This document shows positions 33,801 to 49,290 of a stretch of DNA of 64,000 bases, piece after piece; position 1 is the stretch's first letter; every line of letters begins with the position of its first letter. A model generated the notes under the pieces. It searched no databases and was not told the DNA's origin. It was given only the letters and a program-made list of their open reading frames with translations. Made by a program: the position numbers and the translations under genes. This DNA comes from Tenrec ecaudatus. Its lineage: Eukaryota > Chordata > Mammalia > Afrosoricida > Tenrecidae. The stretch is taken from assembly GCF_050624435.1 (NCBI RefSeq), contig NC_134546.1, positions 77,045,700 through 77,109,699 on the forward strand, given 5' to 3'.

Positions 33801-34869
33801 GTCATTTCAGTAAACACATCATATCTTCAGAGTATCAGACTATAGTATGAGGACACTACCACCTATGACTATGGAAAGAAACAGTGAAAAACCACGTCCT
33901 GAAAAAGCCAGAAACCCAGGACAGAGGGAATGACTTTGACAATTTGTTTGCTGTCCCTTTTTTGTTGTTTGTTTTCACTTAGTGGTTAAAGTTTTGTGGA
34001 GGGAAAAACAACATTTCCTGTGAAATATTTTCAGTTTGGGGCTGTTAATCAGCTCCACAAAATGGGAGGAAGCATTCTCTTTCACTCAAATCATACAATT
34101 AGGCCATAAGCGCAATCACTGAGTCAATTCTATCTCACAGGAGTATTGTAGGGTCTGGATTGTAAATTATTTGGCAGCAGACCCTTTAATCATTCTTCCA
34201 AGAAGCTGGATTTCAGGTGGTCAATGCCCCACCCACCGTGCACCCAGGGTTTCTATATGCTCATAGCAATTAAACAGAACAAATCTAGTACTCTTTTAGT
34301 ATCCATGGGGGTGATTTTGATTCACTGTGTCCTATTGTGCCCAGGGCAGAAATGCATTTCTATTTTAAAGGCTGAGACCTTTGAGAACTAATTCATTAAG
34401 CCTGACTTCCAAGGCCTTCTGGGTGAATCACCAGCCATTTGGTTCGCGTGCAGTGCTTAAGAACTTCTCTGAAGCTTAACTCATGTGCCCCCATTTTAGA
34501 ATTTTGAAAATGCTGTCCAGGCCTCTTTCAACACTAAAGTATGTAACCTCTTTCTTCTCCACACCCAGTTTTGTCCCTTCACATTGCATTACTACCCAAA
34601 TGTCAATATCCTCCTGTTCTAAGAATGTACCCTCTGTCCCATACTCCATTCCACCCTACTTCACAAAGTTAAGAAGATTGACGCTTATCTTAGCTTCCAT
34701 AAACTGCTTTCTGAAAGGGAATGTTGAGTCCCAACCCTTCCCTGCTTATCCACTGAAAGATATGTACTATCCTCAAGCCCTCCTGATTGCCAAACTGGCT
34801 GTGGTTTCTGTACTTCCCTTTCCTGCAGTTCCCCTCTCCCCACATGGTCAAATTATCCATTAGATATAA
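33801..34869. other. no gene recognised
   Basis: Intergenic sequence. The open frame 34483-34863 shows no domain and lies just before an L1, so it may be unassigned repeat sequence. Confidence 0.35.
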
Positions 34870-38518
<3,649 letters not shown>

Positions 38519-38529
38519 AATGAAATGAG

Positions 38530-38768
38530 AGCCCACGGATTGGGAATTGTTTTTTTTTTTAAACCAATGACACATGGGACAATGGGTTAATTGCAAAAAT
38601 ATACAGAACTCTGTATTCCCTGTGTGTTTCCGGTTCCCATCTATACCATTGTACATCTTCCGGTCCTTGCGGACTTGCAGGGTAGAACTGGGATCATGAT
38701 AGTTGGATGTATGTGGGGATTGTGTTACGTGTTGTATGAGCCCCAATAGAATGATTTTAAAAAATAAC
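38530..38768. mobile_element. L1 3' end with inverted segment
   Basis: 38585-38703 reads as the L1 3' UTR on the minus strand (TGCAGGGTAGAACTGGGATC). 38704-38765 is the L1 3' terminus on the plus strand (GTTGTATGAGCCCCAATAG, AATGATTTTAAAA). Confidence 0.6.
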
Positions 38769-38784
38769 ATTAAAAAATATCCTT

Positions 38785-39185
38785 TAAAATCATATATACA
38801 GAACTCTATAACATCTCAACAAGAAAATAACAAGAGACCCAATGAAAAAATGGGAAAAAATATACGAACGGACAGTTCACCAAAAATGAAGTACCTGTGA
38901 ATAACAAAAAATGTTCGCAATCACTAGCCTTTAGGAAGATGCAAATTCAAACCACAATGAGATCGCACTTAACCCCTACAATGCCAGCCCAAACCAAAGA
39001 AGGAAATCAAATGGTGGAGATGATCTGGAGGGATTGGGATTCATATATACTACTGGTGGACTTATAAATACATACAGTCACTGTGGAACACAATGAGGCA
39101 CTAAAAACAATCAGAACTTGAAATCCCATATGATCCAGCAATTAGTTATCATGAAATTCATAGAGAGAAATATATTTAAAAAAAT
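38785..39185 (+). mobile_element. L1 ORF2 C-terminal relic
   Basis: A degenerate ORF2 end: FRKMQIQTTMRSHLTP-like, then WRDWDSYILLV where WRGCGERGTLLHCW is expected. It has several stops. Confidence 0.75.
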
Positions 39186-40039
39186 ACAACAACAAAGTAA
39201 AAGAGATAAAGCTCAATCCAAAAGAGGAATATTAAAAACTACAATAGATTTTAAATGGGTCAAAACGGAACTCAAAGGATAAAGGGTTATATTTTAACTT
39301 AACTGGATCTGCGATTATCCACCTTCCAAAAAATTCTGCGAGAGAGCAAGAACATTCACATTCCTGCTCTATGGTCACAGTGTTTCTCCAGTTAACGTAG
39401 TTAACATGGGTCAAGAGAGAGAGCAAATGTAAAATCAGATATTGGTCTTGATATCAATGTACGTAAGCATACGGGACGTCTATCAGGCTTTCCTAGTCTC
39501 TGTATTCATGATTTCCTGCAGGATTTACATTTGCAGTCATACAATGTGGCAGACATTTTGTTCAACCCTTCTGTCCAATTAGTGCATCAGAGTTTATCTT
39601 ATGGACTTTGTGGAACATCAAAGAAAATGTAATTGGATGCTGGAGGCACTTGCAGTCACTAAATGCATATACACTGCCACATTCCCTGTATTCATATGGT
39701 TTCTCTGCTTTACAAATCCTCTTTTGTCACATGAATCCTTTTGAGACAAAGGCCAATCAGAACTACATCGGTTAAAATCCTAATGCAGTTTACTGATACA
39801 TTGAGAGAAACCAAAAGAGAGTATTTGCAAAGTAAATACAATGCCAGATCTCTCCTGCAAGAGATCACAGGTATGTGATGTCACATGGCTCCCTGTGGAG
39901 TTTCCCATCTTAACTGAACTTAACACTTTTCAATTTTGTGTCTTTATATAAAGAAAACTTAGAAACACAGGTAAAAGTTTGCTATCCACATTCATTACAG
40001 CTACATGGTAACTATCCTACATGAAATAGTTGATGAGAT
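39186..40039. other. no gene recognised
   Basis: Intergenic sequence without recognisable features. Confidence 0.4.
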
Positions 40040-40740
40040 CTGAGCTCTTCGTTTGTTTTTTTTAAAAAAACTTTTTATGATTTAAAACTTTACAGAGTAA
40101 ATTGGTTTTCCATTCAACAATTCATACATTGCTTGTATTCCCAAGATATACCAGCCTTCTTCCCCCCTTCCACCCTCCTTATGTTTTTATACTCTTCATC
40201 CTTCTTTCCTGTTCCTTCTTGCTTTTAAGAGGTTGATCCCTAAGCAAATGCTGTCCATTTGGCTGTGCAGAGTTGATTATTCTAGGGAGTATATGTTATT
40301 CTCAGATGTTATCCTTCCTCTCCAAGCCAGTATATTGTTTGGCTGAAAGCTGAAGCACAGGAGTGAGTACAGGTCCCGGAATGAAGAGTTACTAAAGCCC
40401 ATAATTTGCGGATTCCAAGTCTCCATCAGACCAGTAAGCCTGAACTATTTTAAGATTTTGTGTTTTGTTCCATTTTCATCTCCCAGTCGACTTAGAACCC
40501 TTTTGTGATCCATCTAGTTTTTCTGGTCTCAGGGTTGTGGAGGATGAGAGTCACTCTGGTCAATTCATCCTCTGGACTAATTGTTCCCATACATCTTCTA
40601 TTTTCTTTCTTCTTCTTTTACTGTACTTCTGTGTTGTCTCTGGTGGGTGGGGCTGGGTAACAAAGAGCATACAGGTCTGTCATCTGTGTGGATACTCTAC
40701 TAGTTGGTACATCTCTGATCCAGAAGCACCAGGTTCAGCT
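40040..40740 (-). mobile_element. L1 3' UTR of another afrotherian subfamily
   Basis: Antisense stretch starting at the T-run, with ACTTTACAGAGTAAATTGG, CATTCAACAATTCATACA, 'gtctccatcagaccagtaag' and 'tcctctggactaattgttcc' in order. This resembles an L1 3' UTR type known from elephant-like genomes and differs from the main L1 type here. Confidence 0.7.
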
Positions 40741-41019
40741 CTTTGAAAGAGAAGAACAATGAGATACCCATGCACCCTGTGGATGTCTGGAAGGCCCTCT
40801 CTCCGAAACAGTGAGCCATGTCAGTAGAGAGACAGCAATGCAGAACATAGGTCTCGATATGCTAAGTCACAATTGTCTGTTCCCATGCTTGGCCCAGGCC
40901 AAAGTCTACCACCTAACCTCTTCCTTTGTTTTGAAAGCTTTGTCACACTAACTCCAAGGGAAAAACATGGGACCCCAAATGGTAGAGAAGGGGGAGTGGC
41001 AGGCCTGGTGGGAAATGAT

Positions 41020-41350
41020 CAAAGGTAAGGTTGCTTAGAGAAGAGGTATACTCTAGCCTAGGTGGCGATGAAGCATGGTAGTAGGGCAGGAGGAAAGTCA
41101 AGGGAGATGGAGGAAAGAGCTAGGAGTCAAAGGGCATTTATGGAGGTCTACACAAAGACATGTACATGCAAATATATATAGGAGGATGGGGAAATAGATC
41201 TATGTGTCTATATTTATAGGTCAAGTATTAAGGTGGCGGAAGGACCTTGGGCCTCTACTCAAACACTCCCTCAATGCATGAATACCTTCTTTTATTAAAT
41301 TGGAACTCTATGATGCTCACTCTCCCGACACAACGGCTGGAGCCAAAGTG
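41020..41350 (+). mobile_element. L1 3' UTR internal fragment
   Basis: Plus-strand middle part of the main L1 3' UTR (GGGGAAATAGATCTATGTG, ATGATGCTCACTCTCCCG), lacking both ends. It lies directly 3' of the zinc-finger gene. Confidence 0.75.
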
Positions 41351-41379
41351 GGTGAATGAAAGGTTTTCTTGTTAATTTT

Positions 41380-41694
41380 CTCATGTTTAACAAGACCTAA
41401 CTTCCACATATAAGATTTCCCACAAATAATTCATGGAAAGGGCTTCTTTCCTTGGTGAAATCTCTGACGTACCTACTAAGGCATCACATTCACCACATGA
41501 AAGGTTTTTCTCCGGTTTGAATTCATAGATGTGTTTTGAGATGTGCTTTTTGAATGAAGCCTTTGCCACATTCACTACATACATGGGATTTCTCTCTCTC
41601 CAGGATGAGTTTGCTGATGAACAATGGCCATATTCTTCCTAAGAAAGTCTTTTCCACATTCACCACATACATGGGTTTTGGTTCCTGTGTGAAT
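41380..41694 (-). pseudogene. decayed zinc fingers beyond the stop
   Basis: After the TGA of the finger exon the same frame continues IHTGTKTHVCGECGKDFLRK. A 4-bp insertion in the next TGEKP linker shifts the frame, after which HVCSECGKGFIQKAHLKTHL is readable in another frame. A second stop and a weak finger follow. The ancestral gene thus had at least two or three more fingers. Confidence 0.8.
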
Positions 41695-43064
41695 TCAGAG
41701 ATGAGTTTTGAGATCTCCTTTCTGAATGAAGCTTTTGCCACATTCACTATGTACATGGGGTTTCTCTCCAGTATGAATTCCCTGATGAACAGTGAGGCCC
41801 TTCTTCCCGATAAAGCCTTTTCCACAATCACCACATACATGGGGTTTCTCTCCAGTATGAGTTTGTAGATGAGCTTTGAGATTTGCTTTCTGAGTGAAGC
41901 CTTTTCCACATTCACTACATACACGAGGTTTCTCTCCAGTATGAATTAGCTGATGAACAGTGAGAGCAGACTTCCTGAGAAAGGCTTTGCCACATTCACC
42001 ACATAGATGAGGTCTCTTTCCAGTATGAGTTCGCCGATGATCAGTGAGGTTCTTCTTCCCAATAAAAGCTTTTCCACATTCACCACATACATGGGGTTTC
42101 TCTCCAGTATGAGTTCGCTGATGATCAGTGAGAGCATTCTTCCAGATAAAGGCTTTTCCACATTCACCACATACATGGGGTTTTTCTCCTGTGTGAAATG
42201 CCTGATGTCCTAAAAGGGATTTCTTCCAGCTGAAAGCTTTACCACACTCACGACATACATAGGGTTTTTCTCCTGTATGAGTTCGTAGATGCATTTTGAG
42301 ATGGTTTTTCTGAATGAAGCCTTTGCCACATTCACCACATACATGGGGTTTCTCCCCAGTATGAGTTCGCTGATGAACAGTGAGAAGACTCTTCCTGGTG
42401 AAGCCTTTCCCACATTCATTGCACACACAGAGAGTCTGTGCTGCATGAGTTTTCTGATGTTTCTTGAGGTATGATTTACTGTGATAACATTTGCCACAAT
42501 CTAAGCATTTACATAGCTTTTGCAGTTCGTGAGCTTTTTGATAATGTTCATTAAGTTTGAACATTTTATTGAATTTTTGCCCACAATATCTGCATCTGTA
42601 GGTCTTATCTAGTGTATCAATGATCTGGTGCTCATAGAGCAAAGACTCTTCAATGAAGGCCGTCCCACGTTTATCACCTGGGTGTGGTTTGTCAATTTCA
42701 TACGATGCCTGATGCTGAATCCACTGGGATTTCATGAGCCTGGATTGTTCACACTCAGGGAATCTCATTTCACTATAAAATTGCTCCTGTTCAACATGGA
42801 GAAAAGTTTTCTCATCTCCATTGAGCACAGCTGACTTCTGTACTTTGTTGCTCCTGTTCTGATTTAATTCCAGAATGATTAAATCTGATTTTACAATTTC
42901 TTCATGTAAGCCAAACATCTCATAATTTTCCTTGAGAGGAAAATTAGTTTTGTGCTGAGAAACCATACTTTCCAATGTATTACAATTATAGCACTGTTCC
43001 TTTCTGTTCATATTTCTTTCATGTTGTAAGTATTCGAGTATATGATCACCATCTTTCTGGAGTT
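41695..43064 (-). CDS. KRAB C2H2 zinc-finger protein, finger exon
   Basis: The exon starts after acceptor TTTTATAG at 43065 with phase 1, fitting the KRAB-A exon at 48273-48399. The upstream half (ELQKDGDHILEYLQHERN... to about residue 160, counted from an intronic Met at 43083) is a spacer like that of the ZNF649/ZNF613 group (NGDEKTFLH, EQEQFYSEMRFPE). C2H2 fingers follow: two divergent ones (about 163-185 and 191-213), then eight standard fingers with TGEKP-type linkers (about 219-441). The eleventh (HVHSECGKSFIQKGDLKTHL) has lost its first Cys and is cut by TGA before its last His. Such proteins bind DNA and recruit TRIM28 for silencing, often at retroelements. The shortened array may still function. 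Confidence 0.88.
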
Positions 43065-43599
43065 CTATAAAAGAAGAGAACAATGCATCTTTCCATCATC
43101 TTGATTTATAATCGACCTCTTAAAATAAGCATTGATACAAGGTAAATCTTTAGTGGCAACCCTCTTATATGAATGTAAATAAAACACTATGCTTAAAGTT
43201 TATTGTCCACTGGAAGAAATACAATCATGTAAGAAATCCAAATGATAAAAACAGTTATTATTGAAACAAGGTTGGATATGAAATTAATGAATGAACACAG
43301 ATTTGGTATTTTTTAAATAAGGCCATGAAAATATACAACAAATGTAATACAAACAAGACATTGAGACCAATAGGCCAAAGTAGTGGTAAAGCTTGCTAAT
43401 TTTAGTTGGTAGATGACAGATGTATTCATTCCATCAATCTTTACTGAGAGACAACTAAGTACTAGATAAAGCTGGGAATGTGAAAAATGCAGAATGTTCT
43501 ACTTGGGAGAAAACCATTTTTACAGGTATATATGAAAGGTACTATGGTACAGCTACATATTCTTTATGTTTGTGGAGCCTGTATTCTAGCTCACAGCAC

Positions 43600-43800
43600 T
43601 CATCTTACAGTGCTGTCCTGTGGTGCCGTGCAGGTGGCTGTGATGCCAGAAGAACTGCCACCCAGTGTTTCAAATACAAGCAGGACCATCCATGGTGCAC
43701 AGGTCTTAATGAAATCTCCAGAAATAGAGATTGGGAGGAAGACCTGGTGATCTACTTCTGGAACATGAACCCCTCAGGTTTAATGGCAATGAAATAACAC
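43600..43800 (+). mobile_element. RTE-like LINE internal fragment
   Basis: GTGGCTGTGATGCCAGAAG, 'agtgtttcaaatacaagcag', CATCCATGGTGCACAGG and GAAGACCTGGTGATCTACTT match a stretch recurring in afrotherian RTE elements. It lies in sequence 5' of the finger exon. Confidence 0.5.
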
Positions 43801-44943
43801 TGAACAAGTACTAAATCCTCAAAGTACAATCAACAGTAATGATGTGGATGGAGGAGAGCTTTGGGGACCTTAAGTGGTTAACAGGTCATGACTGAAAATG
43901 AGAAAAAAATCACTGCATATATCCTCTAATAATTGGAAGACCGGATATATGAAGTATTATCAAGAACAATTGCAAGTTGTCAAAACAAAATGGAATGTTT
44001 AAATATTGATGGTATATGGCTTATTAAACTTTAATAGACTGGTACTGGCTATTTTTAATTAGATAATCAAGTGGTTTATAAGGCTGATATTGACAAATCC
44101 AAAATACTGGTGTCATATTCATCATCAAAATGTACATAGCAAAATCTTCTCTGAAGTATAGTTCTGTCAGTGGTAGGTTAATATTCACATGCATGCAGGT
44201 AAGACAAGTCACAAGTGTTATTTAAATCTGTGCACCAACTGTTAAAGCAAACATAAAGTGTGGGATTTAGCCCCACAACCAAACAAGCCCTTAGAAATAG
44301 CATGTGCAATTAAGGAAGATGAAGGAAACAGCAAAATGAGGTAGAGCGGCCTCATCTCCGATGCCAGAATAAGATAGCGAGGTCATTTAATAGTGAATTT
44401 ATATAGTGGCAAGGGGTGGCAGCCTCCAGACAGCACAAACACAACAGAATGGACAAATATGAATGTGGGAATATCCTGAATACTTTTAGAACACTTTATG
44501 ATAAATATCAGGCTGTAGGAAATTGAGGATCAAGAAGAGGGTAGATGGAGACAAATTCTTTATTCTCAGAATTAAGGAAGATTGCAAGGCCTAGTATCTG
44601 AGAAGAGGGAGGCATTCACATTTGTAAGTTGGAAAAGAGTCCCAGTCACATTTTCTGAATTAAAAATCATCCCCACAATATCCCCTTATTATAGTATGAC
44701 TTTAATGATGCCTCATACAAGCACATGGCTAGTTACTAGCTGCCACCAGCTTTAACTATAAGAGCAGACCTGTTGTTATTGGCCTCCCTGCTCAGGGGAC
44801 AGTTATTCCCCACCCCCCACCCCCCACCTGCCCTCAGCACTACTCTTACGTTGCTCACCCAAATAGTTCAGGGACCTCCAGATTAAAGGCACTGCCTACC
44901 TTGTTAGGTACATAGGTGTCTGTGTTTCTGTTTGTGTGGTTGT

Positions 44944-44944
<1 letters not shown>
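43801..44944. other. intron sequence, no feature recognised
   Basis: Part of the large intron between the KRAB-A and finger exons. Confidence 0.4.

Positions 44945-44984
<40 letters not shown>
44945..44984. repeat. (GT)n microsatellite
   Basis: About 20 uninterrupted GT units within the zinc-finger gene intron. Confidence 0.95.
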
Positions 44985-45559
44985 CTGCATGCTCGAGACA
45001 TTATACCACATATACTAGAGTATAAGCCAATCCAAATATCATAAAAACTGCATTTTACCACACATCTGCATTAAAAAGTGCTGAAAAACTAGGCAGATAC
45101 ATGAGTATATATGGTAAATTGGTGAAAGAACATTCTCTCTCCCGCTCAGACTTGACATCCTGGAAGAGGTAAGTGCCTTTTTATTTCTGCCCTTTAATTA
45201 CACAACCATCCCTTAGGACCCTTCCAGAAGGCATTTAAGAGACAAAAGGATAGTTGGTTCCTTGAGTGATAGCAACAAAAGGAAGCTAATTGCTTTTAAA
45301 GCTAGGCATCTTTAGCTGAGAAGCAAGAAGTCAGCCACCTGTAGGAGCTGTATACTAACATCTTTAATGGAGGGAGGGTAGTTGGGAAGAAAACTCTATC
45401 TGGAGATTTTGCGTTATCAGCTCTAGCTTTATCCTTGGGGCTTGTGGAGGTTTTCTTCTAACACTAGTACTGGTCTTTCAAGCCCTGTGGTCAGGAGTAT
45501 AGGGATAAGGCTGCCTTATACTTTCATCCAGGTTCTGTTTTCCACAATAAAAAAACTGA

Positions 45560-45725
45560 GGGTGGTGGAGGGAGAGAACAAAGGGGAGCTGATATCAAGG
45601 AATTCAAGAAGAAAATGTTTTGCAACTGTGGTAGCAATTGTACAGTACTGCTCCATGTGACTGAATTATGAAATATTATGATATCTGTAAAACCTCCAAA
45701 TAAAATGATTAAAAATATATATATT
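45560..45725 (+). mobile_element. old L1 3' end
   Basis: 'gggagctgatatcaaggaat', GTGGTAGCAATTGTACAG and CAAATAAAATGATTAAAAA form a 3' terminus of the type also at 21960. Confidence 0.5.
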
Positions 45726-46319
45726 GAAAATTTTGCATAACCTTTGCAACCTGACACTGATACAATCATGTGCAGCGATGAATGTAAAATTTGGGAACAA
45801 TATGAGTAATTGGAAAATGTGGCTTTAGTGAAAGAAATGACACACAAGTTGACTGATAAAATTTCCTCAAATGCAAGTTGAAGCTAGCCAAAGGATTTAG
45901 ATCACAGAGCGTAGAGACTATCTAAAGAATAAACTTGAGGATTTGAACACTGATGACTGAACACTAATGACCAAAGACCAGATAAGTTGTCGGATGACAC
46001 CATGAACATCATACACATGGAAACCAAAAGAATACTAAAAAGACAGCAATATTGAATATACTATGCACTGTTTCAACAACAACAACAAAATCAGTGGTGG
46101 AATGTAGCGCCAAAATGTTCTTTAGAAGCAGCAAACATCTTTTAGGTTTTGGACCTGTTAAGAAGGTGTGGGTTTAAGAAGGCATACTGCATAGTAAGGA
46201 ATATGCATCAGACATGCGTTTAATGAAAAGAAAATAAGAAAGAAAGAAAAAAGAAAGCAGGATGTTAATAATGTCCTTTGCACTTACAAAATTATTGGAG
46301 GAACTGGCAACTTAAAAAA

Positions 46320-47072
46320 ACTGAGCCATCTAGCTAAGAAGCAACAATGCCCATATGGATGAAGCACACCAACCAGTGTGATCACGAGTTATCAGAGGGA
46401 TCAGGTATCAGACATCATCAGAACAAAAAAAATCGTATCATTGTGAATGAGGGGGAGTGCAAAGTGGAGACCCAAACCCCATCTGTAGGCAATTGGACAT
46501 TCCTTTAAGGAAGGGTCGTGGTGAAGAGACAAGCCAGTCAGGGTGCAGGGTAGCAAAGATAAAACATACAACTTTCCTCTAGTTCCTAATTGTTCCCTAC
46601 CTCTCCCAGCCCCCATCATGATCCCTATTCTACCTTACAAATCCAGCTAGATCAGAGGATGTACATTGGTACAGATAGGAACTGGAAACACAGGGAATCC
46701 AGGTTGGATGATCCCTTTAGGACCACAGTGTGTCAATACCAGGAAGGCAGAGGAAGGGTGGAGTAGAGAGGGGGAACCTATTACAAGGGTCTACATATGG
46801 GTATGGACAACAGAAAACTAGTGAAGGGAGACATTGGACAGTGTAAAATATGACAAAATAATAATTTATAAATTATCAAGTGTTCATGAGGGAGGAAGGA
46901 GTGGGGAGGGAGGGGAAATTATGAGAAGCTGATGTCAAGGGCTTAAGTGGAGAGCAAATGCTTTGAGAATGATGAGGGTAAAAAATGTACAAATATGCTT
47001 TACACAATTAATGTATGGATGGCTTGTGAAAAGAGCTGTATGAGCCCCCAGTAAAATGATATTTTTAAAAAT
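46320..47072 (+). mobile_element. L1 3' UTR, 5'-truncated
   Basis: Plus-strand copy of the main L1 3' UTR from the internal module to the terminus (GAGCCCCCAGTAAAATGAT, A-tail). It is inserted in the zinc-finger gene intron, opposite to the gene's transcription. Confidence 0.88.
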
Positions 47073-47360
47073 CTTACAGGTAGAAAAAAAAATTGAAGGT
47101 ACAGTGCTAAAGGATATCCTAAGTTGATAACAATTTTCTTGCTGGGAAGATGATCTTAGATACCTAAAATAACAGAAGTCACACATGTATTTCACCAAAA
47201 AGAGTAAACTATGGAAAAATATGTCTGTTAAACAATTCCAACAGAGACGGCAATATGACCATCTCCATTAGAAAACAGAAATAACTTATGTCACTAGAAT
47301 GAAGCAAACTTTAAAGGGAGAGGAGAAAAAATGAGAAAATGGAAACCAAAACCTTTAGAG

Positions 47361-47475
47361 TAGTGGTTCTCAACCTGTGAGTTATGACCCCTTTGGGGAT
47401 CAAAGGACCCTTTCACAGGGGTCACCCAATTCATAACAGTAGCAAAATTAGTTATGAAGTAATAACAAAAATAGA
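47361..47475. mobile_element. hAT (OC1/URR1 type), truncated
   Basis: TAGTGGTTCTCAACCTGTGA, CCTTTCACAGGGGTCACCC and 'cataacagtagcaaaatta' correspond to the left half of the element at 32888-33081 (there on the other strand). The second terminal inverted repeat is missing. Confidence 0.8.
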
Positions 47476-48258
47476 GAAACTCCAAGGGGGAAAGCTAAGG
47501 AAACACAATGGAGACCTATTTATGGTGGGAGCTCAAGATCCATGCTTGCTCAGTAGTGGAGGAATGTGTTGTATTCTGGGGACAATTATGTACTCCAAGT
47601 TCTCTGTTTGGAGAGAGGCTTGCAAGATGGACTTTCCTAGTAAGGTAGAAGCATATAAAAGGGAAAGTTTGACAATCTTAAAGAAAATTATGGACACAGA
47701 CATATAATAATGTAAATCAAATAAATGGAAATCTACTTTCAGAAGAGCTACAGGAATACTTTTTGCAACTGGTAGGAAAAGTGAGGTCTCACATTCGAAG
47801 GAGCACACACTTTTATGTATTATCCGACACCTATGATGGATGTGAGGCCTTCTACCTGTTGAATCAACCTCCCCGACCAATTCCCCTTAAGGTATTTTGA
47901 CCACGCACCTGAAAAATTTCCACTATAGCTTTTCTCTAAAAACGATCACATTTCTCCTTGTTCCTATTGAGAGGAAGCTTCTGAGGTAACAACTAGATTA
48001 CCGGTTCATAAGAAATTACAGAATCTTAGACATACCAAATTTAACCTAAGGTTTGAAAAGCCTGCAGACTGTTGTGTTTCTAGGAAAATTATGTTCAAAG
48101 GAACACAGTAAAAGGTGTTCTCGCAAGAGTAGAAGAACTTACTCACTAACTTAGTACCAGAGAATGCAATGAGAATCTACCTCTTCAAGAAAACCACAGA
48201 CAATGCAAAGAATTTAACACCTAAGATAGGAAAAGCCAGTGAGGAGGCCAATGACTCA

Positions 48259-48456
<198 letters not shown>

Positions 48457-48748
48457 TTACAGATTAAATATATATATATCTTACAGTAAAGAGAGCAAAA
48501 CAGCAATAAAAGCTATTCCGTGCTAGTGCATTCCATAGTGTGTGGTAAACAGAGGACTTGGTAGAAAGCATTTGACCTTGTTTTCTACACTTGCAACCAT
48601 GGGCATGGAAAACTAGCCTTATTTTCCGAAAGATCTCCATTGTTCTGATAAAGAAATGTTTTCAAATACACGTTTTCCAGGCCAAATACTGTGCAACCAA
48701 CAATAGACCTCCATGAAGGAGCAGTCTTAAAGGAGCTATCATACTGTG

Positions 48749-49290
48749 TTTCTCCGAAAATAAGACAGACCCATAAAATAAGCCATAGCAGAATATCTAA
48801 GTAATTGTGCAAGATAAGCCATATTCTGAAAATAAGACATAGTGAAAGGCGTGGCTATGCAGCATACCACTAAAGAGAGTTAATGAAGATGGACAGCCTT
48901 TCTCACCTGCCCCATCGTGACAGCTGCTATCTCAGAGATGACGGGAGGGGTGTGGGCAGTCCCATCAACCTGATCGCGCCCCACTGTCAGGTCCCGGTTG
49001 TTCTGTGCGTGCTGCAAGCTGAGGCAGAAAGGGAGACATAGACAGTGAATGTAAAAGTCTCCTCAGTGAAGTGAGGAGCAGGGCGCTCTGCTTTAGGTAT
49101 GGTGTGTCTTCAGGGGGAAGAAGTAAAGCTGTGGCTGCCATTTTACTCAGCACTGAGGGTTGATGTTCCACAATAAGGTGACTTAACTATATTTGAATAA
49201 ATGTAGATTGTTGTGCCATACTTAATAAAAATAAGACATCCCCTAGAAATCAGCCATAGTGTGTCTTCTTGAGGAAAAATAAATAGAAAA
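48749..49290. mobile_element. possible non-autonomous DNA transposon
   Basis: The left end TGTGTTTCTCCGAAAATAAG recurs in degenerate inverted form at the right (about 49260-49282), and 'aaaataagac' motifs face each other at both ends. The core (48890-49140) is GC-richer than the surroundings. The family is not assigned, and no clean target duplication was found. Confidence 0.5.

Noticed and set aside
39371-39400. CACAGTG heptamer as a possible D or V signal
   Set aside because: No nonamer at 12 or 23 bp and no V or D coding sequence beside it.
41523-42497. Other frames over the finger exon (MYVVNV repeats and the plus-strand equivalents)
   Set aside because: Frame-shifted readings of the repetitive finger array.
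43480-43797. 105-residue frame upstream of the finger exon
   Set aside because: Overlaps an RTE-like fragment and reads opposite to the zinc-finger gene.
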